Source of the DNA: Chaenocephalus aceratus
Taxonomy: Eukaryota; Chordata; Actinopteri; Perciformes; Channichthyidae
DNA: 64,000 bases
Reading direction: 5' to 3'
Assembly: GCA_023974075.1 (NCBI GenBank)
Contig: CM043808.1
Location: forward strand, 19,466,204-19,530,203
The position numbers and the translations under genes were made by a program. Below the pieces are notes generated by a model that saw nothing but the letters and a program-made list of their open reading frames with translations, did no database searches and was not told where the DNA came from. This document shows, one piece after another, positions 36,001 to 49,100 of the stretch; within the stretch, counting starts at the first letter, position 1, and each line of letters starts with the position of its first letter.

Positions 36001-39000
36001 ATATTCCCTGCTTTTTGGGGTTCGAAATCGGCAAAAGATAGTTGTTTTTTTTACGCATTTTATCTTTTATTTCTTGCTCTCATCACAATTATTTTTATGA
36101 TTTTTTTAAATCTTTAACCGCTTGTTCTAGGTCCAAAGAAAAAAAATAAACAAAACTATAAAGTAATTAGCCAATTGCTTAAAAACGCTGTATACTGCCT
36201 CGGTGTAGCGAGGTGGTGTTGGTTGAAATAGTGCTTTCAATAAACCATCATCAGCAGTTGTTTTTGCTGAGCTCTTGAGGACAAGTGTGACTTTATAACA
36301 ACATTACAATAAACTGTAATGCAAACTAATCACTTTTCAAATTAAACAAATGCTGCTGCAATTTTATCCAGAAACAAACCCGTATAAATGCCTATCATAT
36401 ATATATGACATCTAGTTGCAGTGTTGCGAAGCTCTTACAGGACGCATGAATAATAATTTCTCAGTTGATGAATTACACGTGCCTCGATTTCTTGCAGCTA
36501 CAGTAATGTTCTTTACCAGAACTTGATACCAGGGTCTGAATATTTAATGATGTGACTCTCATAGATATTCATAACCTCAGTGAAGCAAGGCAGTTATTTG
36601 TGCGCATTACAGTGTTTAGTAAACTGGAGGCAGTGCTGCACCTGGCAGATTTCTTACTGTAGCAAAGCAAACTCCATGGAGAATAACTGTCTTCCAAGCT
36701 TTCCGATTGAGGCAGAGCTTCACACTCCCAGAGGAACAGAAAGAGGAAGTGGTGATATGTCTGAGAGTGACAGTCCCCCCGCATCACCGCTGAATTCCTA
36801 TCCTCATTCTTTTGTGTGTGTGTGTGTGTGTGCCCATCTCTCTCCTCCCCGGCAGCTGTGATTGCCCTGTTCTGCCGGCAGTATGACATCATCAAGGACA
36901 ACGACTCCAGCAACAGTAAGGAGAAGGCCAAGCCGTCGTCGGAGAGGAGCACGCCGGAGCACCACAGCGGGGGCTGCTGAGGAGCAAGGTGGGCGGGGTT
37001 TCTCTGAATAAAAAGCTCTTTTTCATGCAGCTCTATGTGTAAACAAACAGTGTCTCTCTGTGTGACAGTGAGCCAGCGTACACAAAACCACGACCCTGAC
37101 ACTAAATGGAATTCAGCCTAGATCTTACTTATTATTTTCACGTTTCCTCTTCTTATTTAGACGTGTCAAGGATTCCATTTCATGTTTCGTGTCGTGCTGT
37201 TGGTAAACAAAATGACCTTCCAGCAGAAATAATTTCACAGTTAAGTGCCCACCTATTGGCACTTAGAAACTGGAAACTCTGTTGTACTGGATATTAAAAT
37301 GATAACTGTATTTATTTTGGGTGCACGTACATCTGTACAGGCTGGGTAACTAAGAGCTCCACTATGCCATCATTAATGATGGATCTGTTAGGAGATGATG
37401 ATTGATCACTTCCAAAATGCTGCCCAGGTATGGTGTACACATCAGCTCCACACTTTTGCTGACCTACCAAAGCTCTCTCTTGTGCTTTATTCGCCAAATA
37501 ATCTCATAATAAATAGATTAGGCACGAGCAGCTGAAATTTAGATTCGAGGCAGCAGAAATTGACATTTTATTTGATTAGATAAAGGAATTTGCATGTGGA
37601 GAAATGTGGAGAATGCTAATGTATGGTTAATTAGAAACTAGGTTTTCACTTAAAGGAGACCTATCATTCTATATTTGAATAATATATTGTAGGGCCATAC
37701 CTATATAAGGTATATTTATAAGTTTTCTTTTTCAAAATACCAAACAGATCATGCATTTTAGCCATGCCTCATTTCGCTCTATTTTGCTCTCCTCCACCCC
37801 TGTCTTTGCATGAGCTGCAGCTGACCACGCCCCCCTGCAAAGGAGGGGGCCGAGTTACGAGCGTCATGTTACCATGCTGTTACCATGCCACAGCAACCTC
37901 TCAATCCCCTGATTGGTGGAGAGTTGGCCATATAGGCGGAGCTCCTCGTCACTGACGTCAGACTATTTTCAAATCTGTATCAGTCTGTATCAGATCCGTT
38001 GCAGCCCCGTTTTTAGAGATTTGGGTATAGAGGGAAAAGAGAGAGGGTTGTGTTTTCTGACACTTGGTGAGTTCCCTGACACACCGGGGACACATATTCA
38101 TGTATAAAAGACGTACAAAAGGTGCATTTTGCATGATAGGTCCCCTTTAAAGTAAAAACAAATCTTGAATCGAACCTAGGAAGACAGAGGATTATGGTAA
38201 TCACTGCTAAAAATAGAATATACCAGGTCATTGTTAAAGTGTAACCTTTTATTAGTTAGATGCTTTTATTTGTCATTAACAGCACACAGACAACACTGTT
38301 GCCGGAACACATTTAGACAATACAGCCTATTTGTTCAACTTTACCCCAATTGGTTTCATCCCATCTGAGGAGATATTTAGAACATCTGATATAGAAGGCA
38401 ACATCTTCCATCACATTTCCACTGGGGAAAATAAAACCTAATGGTGTTTTTCCTGCAGATCCTGGAGATTTCCAAGGATTCTTTTTCTCAAGCCGCAGTT
38501 TCTAGAAATAACATTAAAGCAGCATGTCTGTTATGGAAGATATATATTGCATGATCTATAATAGGACAGAAATGGTTGGTTTAATGTTGATGCTCTAGGA
38601 TTCTCAGTGGTCAATTCAAGAATAGACAAGCCTGAAAGATAGAGAAAATCGAGTCACAAGTAAAGCTTTGAGTTTGACTATAAAAGTAAAGGAAAACAGT
38701 GGACAGATGTATGAGGCTGTGGCCGATCAATAGAAGAGGTCTTTAACATTGTGTGTGTTGACCTCTGGCTGAGATTTAAACTAGCACCATATTGAATTTA
38801 AATTTAAATAAGCTGAGGGATAATCGTTTCAGGATGCCTCATTGTGTTTGGCTTATCTCTCCTTCCAGTCCTCATTAGGAGGTCAGATGTTATGCAAGGT
38901 CTACGATCAGTCAATTGTGTACATGGCTAAACAAAAGTCTTAGAGGGGTTTCATCTCACCAAAGAGAAAAGATACCACTTTGTTTTAAGTTAAATCCCCC

Positions 39001-39227
39001 TTTCTGATTGGCTTGCAAGCAAAAATGACAAGGGTACTTCTCGAGCTGTGGATGGAGATATTCGGATAGGGGGCATTTTATTCTCATGACCCAATAAACT
39101 GACTTGGTATATTTCACAGTTTGTAAAAACATGAGAAAGTAAAATAGTAAGCTAACCATGATGTATTTCATCTGTTCTGTTGCAGTTTCATCCTTCTGTG
39201 CCGTCTATCAACATCATTGAGGTTTGA
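18002..39227 (+). CDS. fndc4: fndc4-like gene (FNIII-domain type I membrane protein), six exons
   Basis: Fibronectin type III domain-containing protein of the FNDC4/FNDC5 (irisin) family: a small type I membrane protein whose ectodomain can be shed as a soluble factor; for FNDC4 an anti-inflammatory role is known. Exons: 18002-18077, 26370-26485, 28108-28312, 34317-34406, 36856-36988 and 39186-39227, all with GT/AG introns and phases 1, 0, 1, 1. Order: signal peptide (1-25), FNIII domain (about 27-120), linker, transmembrane helix (about 153-174), cytoplasmic tail with CRQYDIIKDN. N-glycosylation sites NVS, NTT and NSS are seen. The linker LKKTDRFPSNSSNQ and GLDNSRHIQTGE favours FNDC4 over FNDC5. 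As read, translation stops at 36978-36980 after 203 residues, ahead of exon 6. Paralogue letter (a or b) not assigned. Confidence 0.9.
19593..19763 (-). CDS. Putative exon of antisense gene (56 codons)
   Basis: It follows a CATGTGACAG acceptor and ends at a GTG|GTAAGT donor. In phase 1 it reads DTIITTLMDSALIPNVYLSK, then MCHQVYEQQIANFKNDMSLA and IQINPVKSN. The composition is protein-like, with no low complexity. The following exon was not found. Confidence 0.38.
19593..25243 (-). CDS. Unidentified antisense gene, partial, five putative exons
   Basis: I do not recognise this protein. Reading on the minus strand: 25243-25213, 23457-23390, 22900-22776, 22733-22691 and 19763-19593. Each is bounded by AG and GT, and the phases chain without conflict (2, 1, 0, 1), giving an open path of about 146 codons. 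The best three exons are the last three. Visible segments include LLVMEQVTGQLKQAISN, VVEQVNYIFNWEYL and DSALIPNVYLSKMCHQVYEQ. There is no signal peptide, start or stop in the chain, so it would be an internal part of a larger protein. It lies wholly within intron 1 of fndc4 on the opposite strand. It could still be chance or a decayed gene. Confidence 0.35.
21883..22080. repeat. Truncated teleost repeat (CACCTATTATGC end)
   Basis: It begins AAAGGTCACCTATTATGCGA and continues CATGTGTCCCCTGTGTAAAG, a start I know from many fish genomes. The opposite inverted end is absent; the copy stops near the LINE tail that begins at 22110. The element at 37654-38146 has a related start (GGAGACCTATCAT). Confidence 0.4.
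22110..22475 (-). mobile_element. L2-like LINE, 3' end of the reverse transcriptase ORF (decayed)
   Basis: On the minus strand the segment reads NCAARLLTHT, then GDRAFSIAAPTLWNSLPQHI, the hallmark C-terminus of fish L2/CR1-group reverse transcriptase ORFs. Stops and shifts interrupt it. Only the 3' end is present, as usual for 5'-truncated LINEs. Confidence 0.7.
22691..22733 (-). CDS. Putative exon of antisense gene (14 codons)
   Basis: The acceptor is CCATTGCAG and the donor TGG|GTAAGG, both good. It reads VVEQVNYIFNWEYL in phase 0 and leaves in phase 1, matching the entry of the exon at 19763. The intron before it is only 42 bp, which is very short even for a fish. Confidence 0.38.
22776..22900 (-). 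CDS. Putative exon of antisense gene (41 codons)
   Basis: The acceptor is CTTGTCCTTTAG and the donor GTATGAGT. Only one frame is open; it reads NGVADSKACANITASERDAS and SVAHLLVMEQVTGQLKQAIS. NIT would be a glycosylation site if the segment is luminal. Exit phase 0 fits the next exon at 22733. Confidence 0.4.
23390..23457 (-). CDS. Weak putative exon of antisense gene
   Basis: It ends at CT|GTGAGT and starts after ATATGCAG, but the tract before the acceptor is not pyrimidine-rich. Two frames are open; only the one that reads RLRGSATRIKNILSLIFGEL joins its neighbours in phase. It lies just beside the end of an L2-like LINE. Confidence 0.2.
23495..24335 (-). mobile_element. L2-like LINE, 3' end with ORF remnant and tail
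   Basis: Minus-strand frames read KVIHCFISTKLDYCNAVYIG, LVQNAAASLLTRTGRREHI, then LLFAYKALNGLAPPYLADLL and GAFAVAAPKLWNELPLQVRL: the end of an L2-group reverse transcriptase ORF, with one frame change near 24050. The 3' tail (23495-23570) contains CAGCACTTTGTTCAACTC and a CTATAGAAATC motif and finishes in GGATTGGATTGGATGG, a typical short tandem LINE tail. Confidence 0.85.
25213..25243 (-). CDS. Weak putative micro-exon of antisense gene
   Basis: A 31-nt segment between GTTGTTGCAG and GTGAGT reads SDWSNIERL and exits in phase 2, matching the next putative exon. Its size makes chance likely. Confidence 0.2.
26370..26485 (+). CDS. fndc4: fndc4 exon 2: first half of FNIII domain
   Basis: It follows a TTTCCGTCAG acceptor and encodes RPPAPVNVSVMHLRADSA, then TVSWEVPERDIIIGFSISQQ, the first beta strands of the FNIII fold with the conserved tryptophan. 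NVS is a glycosylation site shared with irisin. The exon ends in phase 0 at GTAAGT. A palindromic transposable element sits only 63 bp downstream. Confidence 0.93.
26486..28107 (+). other. fndc4 intron 2
   Basis: A 1.6-kb phase-0 intron. The first 380 bp hold the palindromic element at 26549-26864; I see nothing else. Confidence 0.85.
26549..26864. mobile_element. MITE with perfect 37-bp inverted ends
   Basis: Positions 26549-26585 and 26828-26864 are perfect reverse complements over 37 bp, starting TAACGGCCCCTACACACGGC. The outermost bases give TA on both sides; a TA target duplication with inner ACGGCCCC ends is the simplest reading, but TAA/TTA cannot be excluded. A second perfect hairpin (13-bp arms at 26662-26674 and 26684-26696) lies in the centre. 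There is no coding capacity. Perfect ends suggest a young insertion. Confidence 0.88.
28108..28312 (+). CDS. fndc4: fndc4 exon 3: second half of FNIII domain and linker
   Basis: It encodes RQEGHMQRFIREVNTTSRSC, LWDLEEETDYIIQVQSIGLY and GESQASKKVHFRTLKK, then the linker TDRFPSNSSNQ. NTT is the second conserved glycosylation site. The linker resembles FNDC4 and not the charged FNDC5 linker. The donor is AAG|GTAAGC. Confidence 0.95.
29938..30184. mobile_element. hAT-type MITE, 247 bp
   Basis: The ends TAGGGCTGCTCAATTAATCG and CGAGCAGCCCTA are inverted repeats. CTATACAC (29930-29937) and CTGTACAC (30185-30192) form an 8-bp target duplication with one change. The interior repeats AATCG and GATTA motifs on both arms. 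The GGGCTGCTCGATTA end is common in vertebrate genomes. Non-coding. Confidence 0.8.
31389..31575 (+). mobile_element. tRNA-derived SINE
   Basis: The head is tRNA-like: GCGTGTGGCGCAGTGGATAG supplies an A box, and GGTTCAAACCC a B box. Then come TGTCCCTGGGCAAGACACTT and a tail, TAAGTCGCTTTGGATAAAAG, that fish SINEs share with L2-type LINEs. The head is an internal RNA polymerase III promoter in such elements. It is not a functional tRNA gene: the anticodon arm does not fold properly and it runs on into the SINE body. Confidence 0.85.
34317..34406 (+). CDS. fndc4: fndc4 exon 4: juxtamembrane and transmembrane start
   Basis: It encodes DPTVQGLDNSRHIQTGEM followed by IIIVVVLVMWA, the start of the single transmembrane helix. 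The acceptor is CTCTCTAG and the donor G|GTAGGT. Ectodomain shedding in this family occurs just before this segment. Confidence 0.93.
34556..34846 (+). mobile_element. Rex3/RTE-like LINE, 3' end
   Basis: The plus-strand frame from 34575 reads MRWFGHLVRMPPGRLPREVF, then GRPRTRWRDYISSLAWERLG, a segment found at the end of many fish LINE ORFs. The sequence finishes CGGATAAGCGGGAGAAGATG and GATGGATGGATGG; GATG tail repeats are typical of Rex3. It is 5'-truncated. The clade name is from recall of tail and ORF. Confidence 0.7.
36812..36832 (+). repeat. (TG)n tract in intron 4 next to the exon 5 acceptor
   Basis: About ten TG units end roughly 24 bp before the exon 5 acceptor, between the branch region and the pyrimidine-rich CCCATCTCTCTCCTCCCC segment. 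In other genes TG tracts at this position change exon inclusion; no evidence here beyond position. Confidence 0.8.
36856..36988 (+). CDS. fndc4: fndc4 exon 5: transmembrane end and cytoplasmic tail, early stop
   Basis: It encodes VIALFCRQYDIIKDN, then SKEKAKPSSERSTPEHHSGG and C followed by TGA at 36978-36980. In relatives this position reads GG-LLRSK and continues into a last exon. Here a run of five G (36969-36973) makes the frame stop; with six G the family pattern would continue to the donor AAG|GTGGG at 36988. The stop is only 8 nt before the exon junction, so nonsense-mediated decay is not expected. A (TG)n tract precedes the acceptor. Confidence 0.88.
36989..39185 (+). other. fndc4 intron 5
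   Basis: A 2.2-kb intron with a TTAA-flanked MITE (37654-38146); nothing else identified. Confidence 0.75.
37654..38146. mobile_element. MITE with TTAA duplication (piggyBac-type)
   Basis: The ends AGGAGACCTATCAT and ATGATAGGTCCCCT are inverted repeats of 14 bp with one mismatch. TTAA flanks both sides (37650-37653 and 38147-38150), the piggyBac target duplication. No transposase. The interior contains a GC-rich block (CCACGCCCCCCTGCAAAGG). Confidence 0.8.
39186..39227 (+). CDS. fndc4: fndc4 exon 6: conserved C-terminus, out of frame as read
   Basis: After a TTGCAG acceptor the sequence encodes FHPSVPSINIIEV and a TGA stop. FNDC4 and FNDC5 proteins end in a similar PSINTIDV or PSVNIIE motif, so this is the true ancestral last coding exon. 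It is reached in frame only if exon 5 carries one more base; as the window reads, it is 3' untranslated. Confidence 0.8.
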   Translation, partial: FHPSVPSINIIEV

Positions 39228-40115
39228 GAAGAAGCAAGACAACGTTAAATGGCTCTCTCTTCTAACATCAATGCATTCCTCCACCTTTGTCACTGATTAG
39301 AAAACATGTGTAGTGGATCGGGTTGGCTGAAGCTGTGTTTGCAAAATGCACCCGGCATTTGTAGGAAAACACCTAACTACATGTACACACATACTGTATC
39401 TACATGACCACACACAGACACACACACATTACAGTACAGTAGCTACTCCTGCAGGTAGATAGGACACAAACTAATGTTAACCCATGGTGCCGTTAACACT
39501 GATGACTGCCAGCCACTTGGTAAGTTATTGCAGTATAAAAAGACACGATCATCTCTGGGAGGCCGGTCTTCATGACTTTAAAGTCGCAGTGTATTTTTGA
39601 TATTGGCATGTGCAGTTAGACACCACGTTCACCTGGTAATAGGCAACTCAGCTCTTAGTAAATCCACATTTTCCCATTGAAAATAGTGTTAATATATTCA
39701 TCACACCTGTATGTTATCGTACTGCTTAGGGCTGCTTGGTAAAAGGGAGAGAAAGCAAACATGTATTCATTTGTAAGAACCGCCACAGTAACATGTCTTA
39801 AGTTTTCTAATGATATTAAAATACATTGCATTTTTCCACATTACATAATGTTTCATAATGTATGTATATATTTCATTCATTTGCCAACGTTGCATGCAGG
39901 TCATTTGCCTGTAGAGTAGCATTTGATGTGTGTTCTAAGTTCCAACAATGGAGAATAAACATGATTGCAGTCCCTGATGTTCATGTTTTCTTCTATTCCG
40001 ACTGCTTTTAGAAAAGGACATTGTCTTTTTTATCATAAAGCGTTTCATCCAAAATCTTGTACATTGCCTGATAATTGTATTTCCTGAAGTGTAAAATAAA
40101 CCTTCTTTTGAATGT
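39228..40115 (+). other. fndc4: fndc4 3' untranslated region (inferred)
   Basis: It follows the last coding exon and holds no other gene. AATAAA signals occur at 39954-39959 and 40095-40100, either of which could set the 3' end. The microsatellite that starts at 40185 lies just beyond. Confidence 0.55.
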
Positions 40116-40183
40116 CCCATCAGGGAGTTGCAGCTAATGTAATGGAGTTTCTCTCACAGAAATGCATCCGTATATCTCTTCCA

Positions 40184-44019
<3,836 letters not shown>

Positions 44020-44086
44020 ACATTTCCAATTGATTTTAAAGTTCTATTGCTAGTTTTAAATCACTAAATGGTTTAGGACCAAAGTA

Positions 44087-45699
44087 CACTGAACAAAAAT
44101 ATAAATGCAACACTTTTGTTTTTGCTCCCATTTTTCATGAGATGAACTCAAAGATCTAAAACATTTTCTATATACACAAAATAACAATTTCTCTCAAATA
44201 TTGTTCACAAAGCCGAGATTGCCGATTGCCGAGATAATCCATCCCACCTCACAGGTGTGGCATATCAAGATGCTGATTAGACAGCATGATTATTGCACAG
44301 GTGTGCCTTAGGCTGGCCACAATAAAAGGCCACTCTGAAACGTGCAGTTTTGCTTTATTGGGGGGGTCTGGGGGGGTCCGAAAACCAGTCAGTATCTGGT
44401 GTGACCACCATTTGCCTCACGCAGTGCAACACATCTCCTTCGCATAGAGTTGATCAGGTTGTTGATTGTGGCCTGTGGAATGTTGGTCCACTCCTCTTCA
44501 ATGGCTGTGCGAAGTTGCTGGATATTGGCAGGAACTGGAACACGCTGTCGTATACGGCGATCCAGAGCATCCCAAACATGCTCAATGGGTGACATGTCCG
44601 GTGAGTATGCTGGCCATGCAAGAACTGGGATGTTTTCAGCCTCCAGAAATTGTGTACAGATCCTTGCAACATGGGGCCGTGCATTATCATGCTGCAACAT
44701 GAGGTGATGGTCGTGGATGAATGGCACAACAATGGGCCTCAGGATCTCGTCACGGTATCTCTGTGCATTCACAATGCCATCAATAAAATGCACCTGTGTT
44801 CGTCGTCCATAACATACGCCTGCCCATACCATAACCCCACCACCACCATGGGCCACTCGATTCACAACATTGACATCAGAAAACTGCTCGCCCACACGAC
44901 GCCACACACGCTGTCTGCCATCTGCCCTGAACAGTGAAAACCGGGATTCATCCGTGAAGAGAACACCTCTCCAACGTGCCAGACGCCATCGAATGTGAGC
45001 ATTTGCCCACTCAAGTCGGTTACGACGACGAACCGGAGTCAGGTCGAGACCCCGATGAGGACGACGAGCATGCAGATGAGCTTCCCTGAGACGGTTTCTG
45101 ACAGTTTGTGCAGAAATTCTTTGGTTATGCAAACCGATTGTTGCAGCAGCTGTCCGAGTGGCTGGTCTCAGACGATCTTGGAGGTGAACATGCTGGATGT
45201 GGAGGTCCTGGGCTGGTGTGGTTACACGTGGTCTGCGGTTGTGAGGCCGGTTGGATGTACTGCCAAATTCTCTGAAACGCCTTTGGAGACGGCTTATGGT
45301 AGAGAAATGAACATTCAATTCAGGGCAACAGCTCTGGTGGACATTCCTGCTGTCAGCATGCCAATTGCACGCTCCCTCAAAACTTGCGACATCTGTGGCA
45401 TTGTGCTGTGTGATAAAACTGAACATTTTAGAGTGGCCTTTTATTGTGGCCAGCCTAAGGCACACCTGTGCAATAATCATGCTGTCTAATCAGCATCTTG
45501 ATATGCCACACCTGTGAGGTGGGATGGATTATCTCGGCAAAGGAGAAGTGCTCACTATCACAGATTTTTTCAGATTTGTGAACAATATTTGAGAGAAATG
45601 GTTATTTTGTGTATATAGAAAATGTTTTAGATCTTTGAGTTCATCTCATGATAAATGGGAGCAAAAACAAAAGTGTTGCATTTATATTTTTGTTCAGTG
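44087..45699 (-). mobile_element. Tc1-like transposon (second family), nearly complete
   Basis: It starts CACTGAACAAAAATATAAAT and ends with the inverted ATTTATATTTTTGTTCAGTG. The inverted repeats extend over 100 bp or more, including CTCAAAGATCTAAAACATTT on one side and its complement on the other. TA duplications at 44085-44086 and 45700-45701 interrupt the LINE. Length 1613 bp. The ends differ wholly from those of the element at 11176, so it belongs to another family. Confidence 0.93.
44389..45401 (-). pseudogene. Tc1-like transposase, one frameshift near the N-terminus
   Basis: On the minus strand an ATG at 45401 opens MPQMSQVLRERAIGMLTAGM and reads into the first helix-turn-helix, but hits a stop near 45314. 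A second frame takes over at about 45325 with LNVHFSTISRLQRRFREFG and runs to the end at 44389. A single missing base at about 45321-45326 explains the shift. The catalytic triad is intact: FTDESRFSLF, QHDNARPHVA and SPIEHVWDAL (DD34E). The remaining 300 codons are open, so this copy decayed recently. Confidence 0.9.
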
Positions 45700-46136
45700 T
45701 ATATCAACGATCTCCTGCATAATTATGAACCATCAAGGTGTCTCAGGTCTTCTGGAACGGGTCTGCTCTTGGTTCCGAGAGTAAGAACAAAACATGAAAA
45801 AGCAGCGTTTAACTATTATGCCCCGACAATCTGGAACAAACTTCCTGAATCATGCACGTCCGCAGAAACTCTTACTATTTTCAAATCGAGACTGAAAACA
45901 TGTCTTTTTGCCGCTGCTTTTTATTGAACTGCTCATATTCACACTGCAGTTTGCTTTTTATTCATGTATTGTATAACTGTTGTGTTTATCTTATCTTTGC
46001 ATTTTGAATGCCTGTTGTAAAAGGCCATTATATAATGTGTTTTACTGTAATTATTCTTAAATGTCTTTTATTTTATTTTGTAAAGCACTTTGAATTGCCG
46101 CGTACTGAAAGGTGCTATATAAATAAACATGCCTTG

Positions 46137-49100
46137 CCTAATGTTTACTGAAATGATCAGCAGAAGGGCCGGGATAAATAAAGTGCTTGTCTTCACAGCG
46201 GGCTGTTGTGGTTTAATTGGCTCTTCTTGAAGATTATTTGTTGATATGTGTTACTTCTTATTATATTGTGCTGAAAGACAACGTGTATACATGCAATTAT
46301 ACTGGGTATGACAGTAAAAGCTTAGAGTTTAACACAACTTATGGTCTAATTCAATAAGAAAAATAAGTGCTATTAAATGTTTGTACAAAGTATTTTATTA
46401 TGCATAAATATGTAACAAACCATAACAGTTTCCAAATGCTGTACACCTTTTTGTACACAGTTTAGATCAACTGCTTGTGGTTTATACACAAATTGCTATT
46501 ACGATCACAACACTGTTGGAAACCCACTAATTGCATAGATAGAAAATAAGCACCATATTTGAAAAGTAAACCCATCTTGTAAACATCATGCTTATTTTGG
46601 GCAACAATAGCTTATCTGAAAAACTCTGAAAGCCTCAAATGTTTTCTGACCTCAAACCCTCGCGGACCGATCTGTATTCAGAGCACCCCCGACTCAAATT
46701 GGCATGTGATACCTCCCCTTCTCCCATCACGCATGGAAAGTGCTCGGCTGTGCCAGAGCACCGCATCCATTCAAGATTCACAGGGGATACGTGAGCTACA
46801 GAATCCTAGACACAGGAAATAAAGCTCTTAAATCAGGCAGATCAAGTTTGGCCAAAATACAATTTATAGAGATGAATCAACTAAAAGAAAAAGCCCAAAG
46901 GGACTTCCCTTCAAAGTGAAATCATTTTACACTTCTTTTTTTGTTTTAAAGTCAATCAAAATGACTAGGTATATTCAATAGTTATAACAAAAGTCTCTGC
47001 ATTGGCTAATTAAGCATTTTTTCTCAAAACTTGTACTGTTTTATGTCGTTATTGGAAACCAATTCCGTGTCCGAAGGGTGCTGGACAACAGCCCATCTCT
47101 GAATATCACTCAAAAGCACTGAATCAGCAGAAACTGAAACAGCCACGCGTTAATCAATGAGTGAAGTCAATGACGGAGCTGAAACGGTGGGGAAATGTTG
47201 GGAAAATCACTTCCACTCAAGAGGAAAGATGTTCAACTGCAAGGTGAAATAACGATGCTGCATTTTTTAGTCACTACTGAGGTTATTTATCATATGGAAT
47301 GGAGTTTTTTTTTTTTAAAGATACATTGGAGGCTGCATTTCAGCCAGTCAGGAATGAAACAATGCAATTAAGATCATGGCGTAACCTGATGCCATCCAAT
47401 TATTCTGCAGCGGGTGTCATGACAACAGTGATGATGCCCTGAATACAGAGAGAAGGACCACTTCAGCCAGGCTGGGGCACAATATAATATCCTCACGACA
47501 GCAAAACGTCATCCAAGCAGCGGATATAAATAATTTGCCGCGTCTAAGGAGAGCAATAATTGTTCTATGATGAGGTTAGGGACAAAGACGTGTCGTGTGG
47601 CACAGATTACAGCTAACAGAGGCAGATGTTAACTGTGCCGATCAATGCAACAGGTGATTACTTTGAGAGAAGGACTATATTTAAAAAATATTGCTGCAGT
47701 GATAAAAAGAAACATGTGATTACATTTGTATAAATTGTCTAATCTAATGCAAAACATACAAGCAACAACAAGAGTGATAATTACCTTTTGAAAACAACAT
47801 GTGTGAAGCCCTGAATCTATTCATCCTACTTCCTTTGTGATGATACAATATGCTTACATAAATTACTCTGACATTGAAAAAATACAGCATATGGAAATAT
47901 GTTTCTTTACTCTAGTAAATAGTTGGCCTCGCCATACACTCGTCCTCAGAACCTCCAATCATCGCTATTCTGTAACACCATCTCTATGTACAGTGGCAAA
48001 TGACTGATGTAATGTATTGTAAACTATTCATTACATTATAAAAGTCATATTCATATAAGACAGCATTGAAGTAGAGTGTTAGAGGAATGTCAGTCGGTTT
48101 CTGTGAGACAAGTCTGCCGTTGATTTGAGTGGCACACGATTGTGATATTTGCAAACTATCTATTAACATTGTTCACAGAAAGCAGCACAAGGGTTACTCA
48201 ATTTGATTACTGAATCATACACATTTCTCACAAAAGGAGGGTCATCCTATGTGTATTTTTTAAATGTATTTAATATTTCTAAATCAGACAAAGATGAGGT
48301 TCTCTAAGAGGGGCATGGCAGTATAGCTTGCTTGTTATGAATAGCCGAGTCTGTGGAAACTGTATGTTGTGTCGTGTGGTTTAATATACTGCAAAAGTAA
48401 CCTGATGTCATAATACGTAATCAGAGTTATCTACTTTGTTATTTTCACAAATCTGTGGAGTTGAGTTTGGAATATGTGGATGTCTAATAAAATATTCCTT
48501 CAAGTTGTCAATGGGTTTATGGGAAATGTAGAATCCATTGTTATTGGAGCTTGTCCGATAAAAGAGAGTGCAGGTGAGAACATCTCTGCCTCTGCTGCTC
48601 ACATTTTTATCTGAATTTGGTTTATTTGTTTGCTTGAGTTTGAAGCTTCACTCCTGAGCTTCCAAAGCTTTTATCAACATCGCATGGCCTTCTTCAGCAG
48701 ATTAAGTTACTCAGTTTCCATGGTGATTGTTCGCTTTGTTATCAAAATACCCAATTCCTGTTGTGGGCACAGGGCACCTGGTGGATGAAAAGATGAAAAT
48801 GAATGCTGTCGTCAGATGATTAATTTTTCTATTGTTTGATATTGTTTTTATTATTTGAGGTAACCCCCACCGGATCACCTGCTGCATAACAAACTAAATC
48901 AAGAAAGCCAAGAGATGAGGTTAACGCCATTGGATACAGAAAGTAGGCAGTACTTATTTAGGGACTTTTGGGCCTTAAAATAAACATTTACATTGGGATT
49001 TGTTGGCAATAAACACTGTACCCCATTCTCTAAACATCACATGTATGCTTCTTTCAAATATGGTAATTTCCAAGGTGGATCCTACTGTAGATGCTTCTTT

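Larger units (their letters stand above)
34407..36855 (+). other. fndc4 intron 4
   Basis: A 2.4-kb phase-1 intron. It holds a Rex3/RTE-like LINE tail (34556-34846) and the (TG)n tract before exon 5; no gene otherwise. Confidence 0.85.
44020..46136 (+). mobile_element. L2-like LINE 3' end, split by a Tc1-like element
   Basis: The LINE lies at 44020-44086 and 45702-46136; the rest is a Tc1-like insertion. Across the insertion the frame runs from the FKSLNGLGPK-type segment into YINDLLHNYEPSRCLRSSG, then FNYYAPTIWNKLPESCTS and IFKSRLKTCLFA, the C-terminus of an L2-group reverse transcriptase. A missing T shifts the frame left of the insertion. The tail GTAAAGCACTTTGAATTGCC and GGTGCTATATAAATAAA is typical of the L2 3' end. 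Confidence 0.85.

Noticed and set aside
44450..45489. Plus-strand open frames up to 164 codons
   Set aside because: They are shadows of the minus-strand Tc1-like transposase.
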